Assembly (NCBI GenBank): GCA_000697355.1
Contig: JNEN01000885.1
Location: 62,001-126,000 of the forward strand
Direction of reading: 5' to 3'
From: Syncephalastrum monosporum B8922
Lineage: Eukaryota; Mucoromycota; Mucoromycetes; Mucorales; Syncephalastraceae
DNA length: 64,000 nucleotides
Position numbers and translations under genes: made by a program. The notes beneath the pieces are model-generated. The model had not been told where the DNA came from. It made no database searches and saw only the letters and a program-made list of their open reading frames with translations. Shown here one piece after another: positions 10,091 to 21,947 of this stretch. Numbering within the stretch: position 1 is the stretch's first letter; the number at the start of each line of letters is the position of its first letter.

Positions 10091-11646
10091 ATAATATGAC
10101 TTCTCGCTTGAGTTAATAGAATGATTAAAGGATAAAACATATCATGACCCTCGAGTCATCCGTGTGTGAGTTTAAAACAAGCCCATTATGCCGGACTTTG
10201 TATATGGCGCTTTCATGCAGGCTGATTGTGGGTGGGTCATCCTTTCCTCATTCTTTTTTACTGTCTCTTCCTTGTCCGTTGTAGTTTTTGCCGTTCGTTC
10301 GTGCTCAAGAAATGGACATAAAGTTTTAGCGACCGGTTTGGTTGCACCCAAATTTTAATCGCGCAAAGAAACCTCCAAAAGACTTGCGTCTAACGTAAGA
10401 AAGCGTATGTGCGTGTGCCTGCTAATTACATTTGCATTCAGCTGTGCATCATGCCGTGCAGCAACTGTACGACCTAAAATGATGCATCTACCCCTCGCTG
10501 TCCCCCCAACTCCTTGCTGACCCCGAATCCCCCTTCCCGTACCCCCAAATCATCCACTATGGTCCCTTGCTTTGCGGTTTTTTTTTTCTTGCAGTACAGA
10601 CATACAGACGTGGAGCTTCGAGAGACCATTAAATGTACCAACGAGATAAACTTGAGAAGGTACAATCGCACCTAACACATCTGCTCATACACGGATATCG
10701 ATAGGCACATCTGATATTTGATTAAAAGTTATTGCTACAATACATACATATTAGCAAGTCGGGTTGGTCTTCTCATTTGACGTCCTTTTCTACAGTCACT
10801 TGTCATCATAGCCATGGTGCAACTTGATATAATTCTTTGTCATTCGCCCCATTGTCTCTAGCTCCTTTCTCTTCCTCTTCTCCCTCGCTTGACCCCGCTC
10901 TTTTTTGCTCTCTTTCTCTTCTTGCTTCTTATACCGTAACCCCTTCTTTCGAATTCACTCAACTCAACTTTGTTCTCTTTCTCTTTCTCTTTCTCTCTTT
11001 TGCTTCCTCTTTTCTTCCACTTTCTATCTTTTTTATCGTGATTTGATCCCACCGTAGACGTCTGGCGTGGAGAAGCAGAAAAAGTTATAGGCTTGTGTAC
11101 GACCCTGATCGCTGTTTGATTTTTTGTAAGTGAAATTTCTTTATGGACCATGCAGCTCCAGTCAAACAGCTGCATATCATCTGCGGGCGAGTGCGTTTGA
11201 GCTGTGCTAGCGGATGTACAGTATATGTGCACATATATGTGTGTGTGCGGGTTGATGTGTGTGGGTAGTGTGTGGCAAAAAAAAAAGGGTACATCTTCCA
11301 ACACAGCAATACACAGTTTAGACGGACAACTTTCCCTTTCTCCCCCTTTCTTTCCCCTTCCGCACACTTTTTCGGCCACACACACACACACACGCCTACA
11401 CACGCACACATAAACCAGCCAGCCACTCACACAGTCACTCCAATTTATTTTTCTTTCTTTCTCTCTCTCTCTTTCTTTCTTTCTTCTACTTCTTGCTTGG
11501 CGTGGACGCCAGAGCTTTTTTTCTCTTTAATTAACTTTTTAATTCTATTTCTATTTAGGCTCTGTGTACCCACCGAGTCATCATTTACACCAAGCCCCAC
11601 TTCTATCCACACGTACATTACATTACATTACATACATAAGCACACT
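10091..11646. promoter_or_regulatory. Long upstream region of the APSES gene, CT- and CA-rich
   Basis: About 1.55 kb with no convincing gene. The first part holds the arrestin 3' end. From about 10838 there are long pyrimidine tracts (to 11040), a CA microsatellite near 11378-11410, CT repeats near 11440-11490, and a TACAT/CATTA repeat just before the start. Long leaders of this kind are common for morphogenesis regulators of the StuA/Efg1 group. Confidence 0.6.
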
Positions 11647-12054
11647 ATGTATACTTCCCCCGAGACACCTACGTATCCGTACAGCAGCCTGAATAAGCCG
11701 AGTAGCACGAATCATCAAAATATGGCGAGTCCGACAGCCAGTCAGCATCCTGCCCTGGCTCGTCCGACGTCGCTGCCCGCTTCTGCTTCCGCCAGCGGCG
11801 GTTCTGGAGGAGGCGGTGCTGGTTCCTCTTCGTATTATCAAAAATACAATTCGATGTACCACCACGACCCTTATTCAAACCCTCCCGCCCCGGCCGGATC
11901 ACCTTCGCAGAACAAGTACACCAACCCTGGACCGCTTTCCAACAATGGCAACACTGACTCGACCACGACGCGGGGAGTACCCCCTTTGAGCGATATGACG
12001 GGTGGCGGAGGCGGCCACCATTTTGACAGCCCTATTCCAAGAATGTGGCAGCCA

Positions 12055-12090
<36 letters not shown>

Positions 12091-13696
12091 CAACAACAGC
12101 AAGAAAGGGGTGAATACATGAAAAGCGAATATACCAACAACGATGACGCCTCTCTCGACCACAACAATAACAGCAGCTTGCCGACCAGCCTGCCTACTCC
12201 CACCGCCGCATCGTCTTACTACCACTCGCAACATCCTGCGCCGTCCACGCCCATTCCGCCCCCCTCGCACCCATCCAGCAACTCTCCATATGACCGTCAG
12301 TCGTTGTACCACCCGTACCTCTCGTCTCGACGTCACTCGGTCAGCACAGGCGGTGTAGGCCTTTCGGCAACGTACCAAAACTACGCACATAATCTTGGTT
12401 ACCACCCATACTCGAACCTTGCTTCACTCCAGCACCAGCACCATACCAATGCAGCCGCAGCTGCTGCTGCAGCCGTGGCTGCAAGGCAGACCCCTTTTGT
12501 GCCGCGACCCAAACTGACTACGACCTTGTGGGAGGATGAGGGTACGATATGCTACCAAGTGGATGCGAACGGTATCTGTGTTGCGCGACGCCACGGTAAG
12601 AGATCCACCATTTTTTTTTGATTTGCTTGTTTTACCATGTTTATTGATTTGCTGACCTTGTGCTTTAAAAAATTTCTGCGCCGCTGCTGCTTTTTTTTTT
12701 CCTGTTTTTGCTTTTTATAGATAACGACATGATCAATGGCACCAAATTGTTGAATGTCGCAGGCATGTCCCGTGGCAAGCGCGATGGTATCCTGAAGAAC
12801 GAGAAAGGGCGCGTGGTCGTCAAGGTCGGTGCGATGCACCTCAAAGGTGTCTGGTAAGTTGAATAAACAGGGTTTGTGGGTGTTTCACAATACATACACA
12901 CATACATCACCCGCAGTCGGCTCTCGGCTCAGACGCACACTTTCTGACTATGAACACACCACTCCTCTATATTTGACTGCTACAGGATTACGTATGCCCG
13001 AGCAAAAGCATTGGCGAATCAGTACAAGATATTAGATACATTGCATCCGCTGTTTGTCGATAACCCGAGCGGATATCTGTATGCATCGCCTCTGCATCAT
13101 GGTGCGCATCACCCCGCACATGCCAACCCTGTTCCACCTCCAAGCGGTCCGCCATCGTCTCACATGGGCGTCAACAACTACTCGTCGCTTTCTTTTGGAA
13201 GTAGTAACAGTAGCTCAAGCCGAGTGGACGGAAGTAGTGGCGGAAGTGGCGGGGGCGGGGCGTTCCGTCAAATGCCCAGTGCTAGCAGTCTCACGTCGGA
13301 TCCGCCCAATGCCAATCCTCCCGGGCACCCATACCCTCCATCTACCGGTACGTGCAACGTTGAGCACTCATTCTTTGTTTCTATGTTTTTTTTTTCTTTT
13401 GTCGCGAGAGTCTCATGATTGTCCTGTAACGTTTTATTTGACCAGGCCTTCGTCATGCCGAATATCAGACGCCGTCATCTGGTCAAGATCTCTACAACCA
13501 TAGCAACTCGAGCAGCACTAGTGGATTTGAATACAAGTCGGCAGCGCCCCCACCAGCAGCGCCGCCACATCCGAGCAGCGGCAGCGGGGGTGCCAGCAGC
13601 TATACGGGAAACACGCTTTCGGGATATCACCTGTACCATCATCAGCAGCAAGACGACCAGCCAGACGGAGGCAAACCTTCGGTGGATGATCCTTAG
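11647..13696 (+). CDS. APSES-domain transcription factor (StuA/Efg1/Sok2 type)
   Basis: APSES proteins are fungus-specific DNA-binding regulators of development, morphogenesis and sporulation. Four exons fit exactly: 11647-12595, 12721-12853, 12986-13347 and 13446-13696, giving 564 residues. The domain (roughly residues 290-390) runs through [23 protein letters not shown], continues with [21 protein letters not shown], and ends with [19 protein letters not shown]. The N-terminal half is low-complexity: Ser/Gly runs, about 16 glutamines encoded by CAG/CAA near 12054-12101, His/Tyr-rich stretches, and an alanine run before the domain. The C-terminal part is Ser/Gly/His-rich. The longer open frame upstream has no ATG, so 11647 is taken as the start. 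Confidence 0.93.
12054..12101 (+). repeat. CAG/CAA repeat encoding polyglutamine in the APSES factor
   Basis: About 16 consecutive glutamine codons: a run of pure CAG followed by CAA codons and a final mixed pair. CAA interruptions often stabilise such tracts. Length variation between strains is plausible. Confidence 0.9.
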
Positions 13697-13986
13697 GAAG
13701 ATAGAATGCTCTTTCTGTCTATACTGTTTCCCTTCTGCGTCCTTTGCTTCATTCCCGTTGCTTGTCTCTAACATATTCTTTCTAACCCAACCTTTCCCTC
13801 TTCTCTTCTGTCTCTTTCGTCTTTCCCCCCTTTTTCGCTCTCTTTTTTTACTTGATTTTCAATACAGCAAAATGGAAAACAATAAAAAAACCAACGAGGT
13901 GATACCCCGGTTTCCAAGAAACAAACCCTGCCCCAATGTGGAATGTGCCATTTTTTTCTCATTTTCATCTCTATTGATATCTGACA
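13697..13986. promoter_or_regulatory. Short spacer and promoter of the hexokinase gene
   Basis: Only 290 bases separate the APSES stop from the hexokinase ATG on the same strand. The interval is strongly pyrimidine-rich (near 13780-13850), as expected of a fungal core promoter. No further element is recognised. Confidence 0.5.
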
Positions 13987-15808
13987 ATGGCCACGGCAAA
14001 TACGACGACGACGACGACAGGTGGCTGCAAAGCACCTCGAGCTAAACCCATAGTCGGACCGATCGGCGGCACGCCTGAACAGCAAGCCTTCTTGGACAGC
14101 GTCGCAAGCGAGTTTGAGATTGACAAGGATCGCCTAATCCAAATTCGCGATCACTACTTGACCGAGATGCAGAAGGGCCTTGACCACGAGGACCAGACAT
14201 TGGCCATGATACCGTCCTATGTCGAAGGTCGTCTAACAGGTAAAGTTTACATGCTGGATGGACACATTCAATTCAATGCTTGCTGTAACACAAGATAACA
14301 CCAATGCTTTTTATCTATTCTTAAATAGGCCAGGAAAAGGGCAACTATCTCGCACTCGATTTGGGTGGTACCAATTTGCGCGTCGTCTTGGTCTGTCTTG
14401 AAGGCAACGGCAAATTCAAGACCACCTCCACGAAATCACGTCTGACCGAAGAACTCAAGACGGGATCGATGCGGAACCTGTGTGGTAAGTTATGGGTCAT
14501 GCATGCATCTACATACACCCTGTAGGCACACACATGACATGGCATGGGCTATCTATATGCTCATGTATGTATATGCATGCACGGGTGTGTGAATGTCGAC
14601 ATGTCCATGTGCGTCGCTATTTAGGTTTTGTAATAAATAACATTTGCATCGATTATTTAGACTACATCGCCGACTGCATCGATGCTTTTTTGACTGAGCA
14701 AAACCTGACGGATCAGAACCTCGATCTTGGCTACACCTTCAGTTTCCCAGTTCTCCAGACCAGTGTAAGTAAACATGATATCTGTCTCCGCTTTTCTAAA
14801 GGTATCTTTTATAATTCAACTCGTTTAAAGATCAATCGTGGCATTTTGAAGCATTGGACGAAGGGCTTCTCCTGCACGGGAGCGGCCGGTAAGGATCCTG
14901 TGATGCAGCTGCAGGATGCACTGCTGCGCAAACAAATCCCCGTGCGTGTAGCTGCGATCGTGAATGATACAGTCGGCACCCTGCTCTCAAACGCATACAG
15001 CAGGCCGAAGACCCTGGCAGGCCTGATCCTAGGCACGGGTGCCAATGGTGCATACATTGAGCGTATGAGTAACATTGGCAAATGGAAAGGTGGCGAGACA
15101 ACCCATCCAGAGATGATTATCAACATGGAACTCGGCTCCTTTGACAACGAGCGCCAAGTGTTACCCGTGACCCGGTTCGACAACAAGGTTGACCGTGAGT
15201 CCATCAACCCGCACAGTCAGATTTACGAGAAGATGGTCTCGGGCATGTACCTCGGCGAAATCGCTCGTAACGTTCTCCTGGAGCTGATGGACCGCGAGCT
15301 CCTGTTTGGCCCCAAAGACTCAGAGTTCAATCCAAACGCGAACTGTCAACACATCTCTGGTCATTATGCATTCGAGACCGAGTACATGAGCCGTATCGAG
15401 GCCGACGACGGAGACTTGAGGGCGACACGGGAGCTTTTGGATCTGAATCTTGATCTGAAAGTGACCGAAGTCGAAGCACGGATTTTCAAACGCGTCTGTG
15501 AAATGGTGGGTCGCCGTGCATCACGTCTTGCTGCGTGCGCTATTGCCGCCATTGTCCAGCACTGCGAGGTCGATCCAAAGGAGGGCGCGGATATTGGCAT
15601 CGACGGCTCGCTGTACGAGTTTTACCCCTGCTTCGAAGAGCGCATCTACGAAGCCCTGGAAGTACTGCTGCCCGATTTCTCGAATGTGCGTGACGTAGTC
15701 CGCCTGGGTCTTGCCAAGGATGGCAGCGGTGTAGGTGCAGCCCTTACCGCATGCGTTGCCGCGCGTATGGCAGATGCCCGCCAGCAACAAAAGAAACAAA
15801 CATCTTAA
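13987..15808 (+). CDS. Hexokinase
   Basis: Phosphorylates glucose and other hexoses with ATP, the first step of glycolysis. Four exons: 13987-14239, 14329-14484, 14661-14764 and 14831-15808, giving 496 residues, the usual fungal length. Motifs in order are the phosphate-1 loop LALDLGGTNLRVV, the sugar-binding SFPVLQTSINRGILKHWTKGF region (split by the last intron), IVNDTVGTLLS with the catalytic Asp, LILGTGANGAYIE, and NMELGSFDN. The C-terminal phosphate-2/adenosine region (DGSLYEFYP, KDGSGVGAALTA) is complete. The N-terminus has a run of threonines (MATANTTTTTTGG) encoded by ACG/ACC-type repeats. No membrane or targeting signal is visible. Hexokinase versus glucokinase cannot be settled from the sequence alone. 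Confidence 0.96.
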
Positions 15809-17832
15809 TCCGAAACATATTACCGATAGCAGCCCATTCTACTTTCCGTAGTAAATTATATACATATTTAACCGTTGAACTTGTTGGGCCGCGTGTATGT
15901 GTATACGTTTTTTTTATAAGAGGCATCTGTTTGCTCACTTACGTCGCTTCTGAAGCACATTATTTACTATTGCTAGTATTGTCGACGCCACTAAGTAGGA
16001 AATATGAGAGCAGCAGCAGAAATCATTTAGTAAGCTGTATCAACCAACAGTCTTGTATGTACAGCATACTACACTATATATGTTAAAATTATTTGTAAAA
16101 AATAAGTATCTCAGCATGCGGTGCGTCTGTCCGCCGCTGCCACTTGTTAGCACCCCAAAATGAAGTATTTTTGCTCCAAGGATCGATCGGTCTTAAATAA
16201 TGTCAGGAACAATTTTTCAAAATCATGGGCTCACCATGGAACACGAGACAGATAAACCAGAACAGCCGGCGATCATTTGCATGGTTACGATGCTTTCGAT
16301 AGTATTTTACCACACGAATATATATGTGAGTTTTTGCATTTATGCGGGTAGATACTGCTGGAAGAACATAGGAGGGCTGAGCCGCATACCGAATTACTCG
16401 TTTGACGTTTCGCATAGAAGTGCTTACAGACGGTTGTTTTCTGCTTCTTCCAGAGATGGTATTGACATGTGCATGTCCATATTTGTACCTGCGTATGTAT
16501 TTGTAGCGAAGAATACGACATCGCGGAAATGCACATGTATTAACCTTTTCTTATTTTTCAATCAATGTTGAATAGATATATGACGGCATATAATAGAAAA
16601 CATTAATTTCTGAGGACTGCTGTTGTAAGAAGTACGGCAACAGGGAAGAGAGATATGTAGGTCGATTATGCACATATGCCTATCTAAGGTGCCCTCGTTG
16701 TGGAACGTATTTATATATGTATTATCTCAAACGCAGATGAACTTGTAATATACCTCCAATAGAATGCGTGACATAGACATAAATTTGATTATGAACACAC
16801 AATTTCTTTAAAAAGACAAGCTGTTCATCCATTCTCTTCCGCTCTCTATGACAAAGTTGGCGATACGCAAAATTAAATATATCATTCTCTCGTGTTGATG
16901 CATTACCGCCGAGAATGCAGAAAATGCATACAATGGATCACCAAGACGTGCTCAGGATATATACCTGCCTCATAGTACTGACTGTCGTTTATTCTATCTT
17001 TGCGCATTGTATACATATGCACCTATATTAGGTTTTAATTGCTTTTTCTTCTGAATGTCTACTATTGTGCGATTTTCTTTTATCAAGTAAGTTCCTGGTA
17101 ATGTTGATCAGTTTAACAAATATCAACCAGTGAAAGTTGCACACCAAGAGAAGTCAAATATTCATCTTCTTTCTGACAGCACAATAACAAAATCATGTTT
17201 GGTGTTTGTTTATGTATGTAATCATTTTATAAAACAGGCGAATGAGACAGCAGTTGGAGCAAGGCGGAAGACTTGGAAAAGCATACAGGCACATGTCCCG
17301 ATGTACCGACGCAATAAAACTCTATTTTACTTGTGGGTTCAGAGGATGACACCATCATCACATAAGCGTACGTTTTATATATTCAAATACCGTTGTATCT
17401 ATAGCAGTAAGGTTTCTCCTTTGTCGATTCATGTTCATTTATCAAGGTAAGCTATTCAGGGGAGGACAGGCGTATCAGGTACAAAAGAGATGTTGACAGA
17501 CACGGAAACATGATAGCAGTGACAGGGTATGATGGTACGAAGTTTTGTAATTAAGAGTTACCAAAACGAGAGGAATTCTTTTTTCTGTGATTTTTGGCTG
17601 GGAACACAAAATAGGTAGTCAAGAGGGCAAGTGTCGATCAATTATATATTTCACTGTGTCACCTGCTCGTGCTGTGAATCTTTTTTCATTCTTTTGAGCT
17701 TTTTTTACCACTTTCCTCTTTCTCTTTCTTTCTTTGTTTGTTCCGTTTCTATAATATATATACGCTTTTTATTCTCGTTCTATTTTTCACACACATACGG
17801 ACGCACGCACATATACACACACTTTCTACAAC
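15809..17832. other. AT-rich gap downstream of hexokinase, no gene seen
   Basis: Two kilobases with only short, compositionally random frames. The last 200 bases (about 17640-17832) become pyrimidine-rich with TATA-like sequences and CA runs, suitable as the promoter of the gene at 17833. No tRNA-like A/B boxes were found by eye. Confidence 0.5.
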
Positions 17833-18609
17833 ATGTCACAGCAACGACCTGCTTCTGCGTTTGAATGGCCTCCACCGTCACGGTCGACTTCTCAGGCCCA
17901 CAAGGATTTCACAGTGCACGATCTTCTCGACCGATACCAGCATGACCCGGAGATTCTTAAGCTGGCCCTGGCGGCCAAGGCAGAAGAAGACAAGGTAGCC
18001 CCATCTCGTAGGATGACTGTCGTGGAGCTAATGACGACGTGTTGAATGGCATAGAAACGGACGATGCGCGACACATTGCAAGTGGAGCTGCTGCGAGTGC
18101 AGCAGCGGGAGCTGGACCTCAACTACTACTACCATTATTATCGCCATCATCAGGCGCCTTCCTCGGCTCTGTTTTCTGAAGCGCCTCGATCTGCTTATCA
18201 GCAAGAACCACACACTGCCCATCCGCTCTGCTCACCAAGGAAACGACCGCATGAAGACGATGAACCGATGTCGCACGATAGGGTGATGCAGGCCCTGAAG
18301 GCAAAGATCCGCCGTAATACCCACCACCGCAAATCACCTGCATTCCCGTCACCGCGCTCGGCCAACAAGCCCGTCTTGCCTCCCATTGACACGAGCGTCG
18401 GCAGACTCACTTTACCTCCACTCAACCACCCTCCCCCGCCTCCTCCATCGTCGCATCATCACCAACATATCAACCACAAGTCTCTGGGTGCTGGCGCCCG
18501 TATTCCTCCCCCTCCCCGTCCTGCGCCCTCGGGCGGCCATCACCACTATCCAAACGATCGCCGTGTCAAGTCGTTGTCGCCACCGTTACCCACACCTGCG
18601 CACTCATAG
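17833..18609 (+). CDS. Conserved-looking unknown protein with coiled coil and Pro/His-rich tail
   Basis: Not assigned to a named family. Two exons, 17833-17994 and 18055-18609, join in frame across a 60-base intron to give 238 residues; without splicing the frame stops at once. Residues ~28-80 form a charged amphipathic region (HDLLDRYQHDPEILKLALAA, then AEEDKKRT and a Leu/Arg/Gln-rich heptad-like stretch), likely a coiled coil. A short motif MSHDRVMQALKAKIRR follows a basic PRKRPHED segment that could be a nuclear signal. The tail is Pro/His/Ser-rich. I have the impression that similar LLDRY-HDPE/EEDK proteins recur in Mucorales, but this needs a search. A regulatory or nuclear role is a guess. 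Confidence 0.7.
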
Positions 18610-18662
18610 CCTTCGTTTATACACTTTTTTTTTCTTTTCTTTATTCTTTTGTTTGTTTTCTG

Positions 18663-20814
18663 TTAATCCTTGTGCTCGTCTAGCGGGAGAATGCTTGCCC
18701 GCCGGCTCCTGGGCTGCTTTTTGTACATGCGACGATAGAAAATATACCCCATTGCAAAAATCCCTCCGCTCGTCAAAATCCAGTGGGCTCGTGCAACCCC
18801 CATGCTATGCTGAATATGCTGTGCGATTCGTGAATGGAGCGGCAGCGTGGACACACCGATCAGCTTGTTCTCTCGGATATCGCGGAGAACCTGCAGAATC
18901 GACTCGGGCTGGTCCAGTAAAAATTTGTTGCCTTCCGCGTCGTGGTTGAAGTAGCGATAATTCTACCAAGAGGCGTCAGAAAAGCACAATAGGATGTGTG
19001 TGTGTGTGTATGTGTGCGCTTGTGTGAGATAGGCACAGCTGGTCCTTGTTTTATTTTTCTACTTACAGCTGGGTCCAGTACGACAATGGCCGGAATGCGA
19101 TTCCGTGGCACAGAATAAGCTGTGCGTACGTAGTCGCCCCACGTGGATCCATCGATTTCGGCAAACAAGACACGCTCGTTCGCTGCCGGCTGAGCCTTCT
19201 GCTTCTTGCTGTACGTCTCAGCCATCGTGCGGAACTTGGCCTTGCTTCCGGTGTCTTGTTCATTGATCACGCCAAGCACCACCATGCGGTTGCCCTGCAG
19301 CAATTCGGGCGCGTTGCCTGGGCCCACTTGACTGACAAGGGGATACTTTTCGTTCTGCACCCACGCGGTCAGCGCATCCTGTACCTTGGGCGTGTTGCTA
19401 AATTGATGCGAAGGGTATATGATATGCGACCCGTCCTTCACAATCAGCGCCGCTGGCAGATCAGTGGGCGCGAGATTGAACTGTCGGATGGCGTGCGCGT
19501 CCTGAGAGCTGTAAAAAGTGACTCCCTCCATGCATTCTAAGGCCACGTGTTGTAACAGCTCCTTTCATGGAAATCAGCAAGTTTTTCCTGACTTCTATTC
19601 TCGACTTACCGCAGCTGCATCCTGAGCTTCCGTATACAGATAGACAAAGGCAACCAAGTCCTTCTTTTGCAACTCTTTTTCGAGCTGAGTGTTGCTGACA
19701 TGATTGATCGTCGGACTTGACGTAAATTATCGACGTCAGTATGCATGGCACCAAATAAGATCCAAAATCACATACCCAGATGTTTTCTTGGCGAAACTGA
19801 CGAGACTAACAAGCGATCGATCATCGCGGTACTCGTGTTCCGTTCCGGCCACAAACCTACGTTCAACATGACGTTATAAACACAATAAAAAACGGAAAAT
19901 AAAGCAAAGCTTACATTTTCATGGTCGGGAACCCGCTTACGCCATGGGCGACACAGACATCTGCGTTACAGCGGTAATCTTAGCACTGATATGGTTAACA
20001 TTTACGTTTGCATTACCTCGATACTCATCACAGTTCATTTCAGCCACGTTGACCTGATCCTTGAGATCCTTGGCGAGCTGGACCCAGGCCGGTGCGAGCT
20101 TTTTGCAGAAACCACACCACGGGGCATAAAACTTGATGAACCAGGGCTGGCCCGAAGCCTTGGCGTCGTTGAGCGTGTCGGGGGTGAGTGCGACATTTTC
20201 GCCGTTCGGGTTGATGGGTGAATGGGTCGAGGGTGCAGCCAAACCCAAGTCCTCGTCCTGCTCCTGCTCCTCCCGCAGGTCAGGAGTGCCGTATTGTTCT
20301 GCTTGTTTCTTGATATACTCGACGAGCTTATCATGCACGCGTTCCGCATTGGGGTACGTCTCAACAAGCTCACCATGCACGTACAGTTGTAGCATAGGAA
20401 ACGCGCGGATGCCATGTTCTTTGCAAAGGTCCCCTTGCACGGTACAGTCCACCTTGCCAAAAAAGAAGCCCTTTGTTTCTTGCAGATCCTCAAACTGGTC
20501 CGCCAGATTCTGCCATTCAGGCGCTTCAGCCCATATTGAGTCGATATCCTTCTCACAGTGAGATGGCCATTGCAGCTTACCAAATTGAATGCAGTGGGGG
20601 CAATAGGGCGAGTAATGCTCCACAAACCTAATGGAGACTGCCCAGTTAGAAAAGGAATGAAGACATAATCAGTCTAGTGAGATGCAGACCATATGCCTTG
20701 CTCCGTCGTGGCTGCAAAGTCAGAAGCAGTCAGCTCTGGAATGTCAACAGGTGCGGCTGCTGCCCACTGCAGTGCTCCCAGAAGCACGAGCAGATATGCC
20801 AGGGCAGACAACAT
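18663..20814 (-). CDS. Protein disulfide isomerase-like membrane protein (Eps1/TMX type)
   Basis: An ER oxidoreductase with thioredoxin domains, probably acting in disulfide formation and membrane-protein quality control. Seven exons fit in frame: 20814-20690, 20627-20017, 19960-19915, 19856-19776, 19715-19610, 19561-19067 and 18962-18663, giving 587 residues. It starts with a signal peptide (MLSALAYLLVLLGALQWAAA), followed by a first thioredoxin domain with active site CPHC (HYSPYCPHC) and a second with CGFC (YAPWCGFCKKLAP). A C-terminal membrane helix (WILTSGGIFAMGYIFY) and a basic cytosolic tail end the protein. The CPHC site and membrane anchor are typical of yeast Eps1. The first intron needs an unusual GTCTGC donor. 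The long frame upstream of 20814 has no ATG. Confidence 0.88.
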
Positions 20815-21947
20815 GAATAAAGTGAGTATCTGTAGAGAAAGGAAAGAAATGCCCTTTTCCAATTTAGATGGGATCCCACTCTGCCTTTTCTTTTCCAGCA
20901 AGTCTCGCTTTAACTACAATAAGCATCTACCGTATTTACTGTAGCTATTAATGGGTCACAGATCAATACAAACACGGTTTCCGCCTTGTACACTACAGAA
21001 TACTCACCATACTCTTGTGAGGGCACAACTGGGCCGTGGGCTCAGTCCTTCAGATAAAATACATTCAGTATGCTCAATCACCTGATGATTATAAACATCA
21101 CAGTAGAAATACTGTATATCGGTCTATTCGCCGAGCCCCTTCATATCTGTCCACAGAATATGGGTGCAAGCGTACTTCGTCACAGCTCTTGTTTGTAAGA
21201 CGTCGACAACATTCGTGCTATTGCTGTGACAGATATACTGTATCGCCACTGCTCTGTCTATTCCTTTCCGTGTTGCGTGGATGTGCCTGATTTTGTGTTT
21301 CAGCCTTTTACACAAAGGAAAACAAAAAAAACTTTTGGCAGGTAAATATAACTTGTCTTTTCACACTGAATGTATCATCATGAAAGACGCTATGCCGAAG
21401 GACGACTGTAAAAAGCGCATCCCACCCACCTGCCTCGACCAATGCGGACCGGTATGCTTTTGCTGGTTCCGAAGCAGCAGTATCAGTCGCATTATATTAA
21501 CACTGAGCTAAAACCATCCGTCCAGATTGGGTGCGTTACCCTGTTTGTCACTTGTATGTTCGCATCCACCCGTATGCAGGCTACGTTTCTGATCTCCTCA
21601 TCGAGCCTTTTATGTCGTAAGGTATGATACATGGGAAGCAGCTTATTTCCATTATAGACGAAACAGCCACAAGGCCAATAAGTGGAGTGGTAGCAGACAC
21701 ACTGTATACAGTACATGCACTATTCACAAGAACAGCGGTAGCCACCATCATCATGGATTCTTTTCTTTCGACTGCAACTGGGCGTCAAAGAAAGAGCGAA
21801 CCAAGAGGCCATTGGTCATGCTTTGTTAGTTAGTAATAGGGAGATACCCTCAGATATGCAGTAGCTGTGCGTGTGGCTTTAAAATGGTACGCCTAATTTA
21901 ATTTGGAAGAGGAACCACTTGCTGGACGCTCTTCCGTCTTTCTCGAC
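20815..21947. promoter_or_regulatory. Divergent upstream region of the Eps1-like gene and GLE1
   Basis: About 1.1 kb between two divergent starts with no convincing gene. ACTGTAT-type sequences recur: near 21110 and 21233, and as a perfect 12-base palindrome ACTGTATACAGT at 21701-21712. No known factor site is assigned. Confidence 0.5.

Noticed and set aside
10858..11430. 190-codon minus-strand frame
   Set aside because: It is made of complemented CT and CA repeats (Lys/Arg/Glu runs and VCVCV runs), so it is low-complexity sequence, not a gene.
13419..14045. 208-codon plus-strand frame after the APSES domain
   Set aside because: It overlaps APSES exon 4 in another frame and runs through the pyrimidine-rich promoter and start of hexokinase; no domain.
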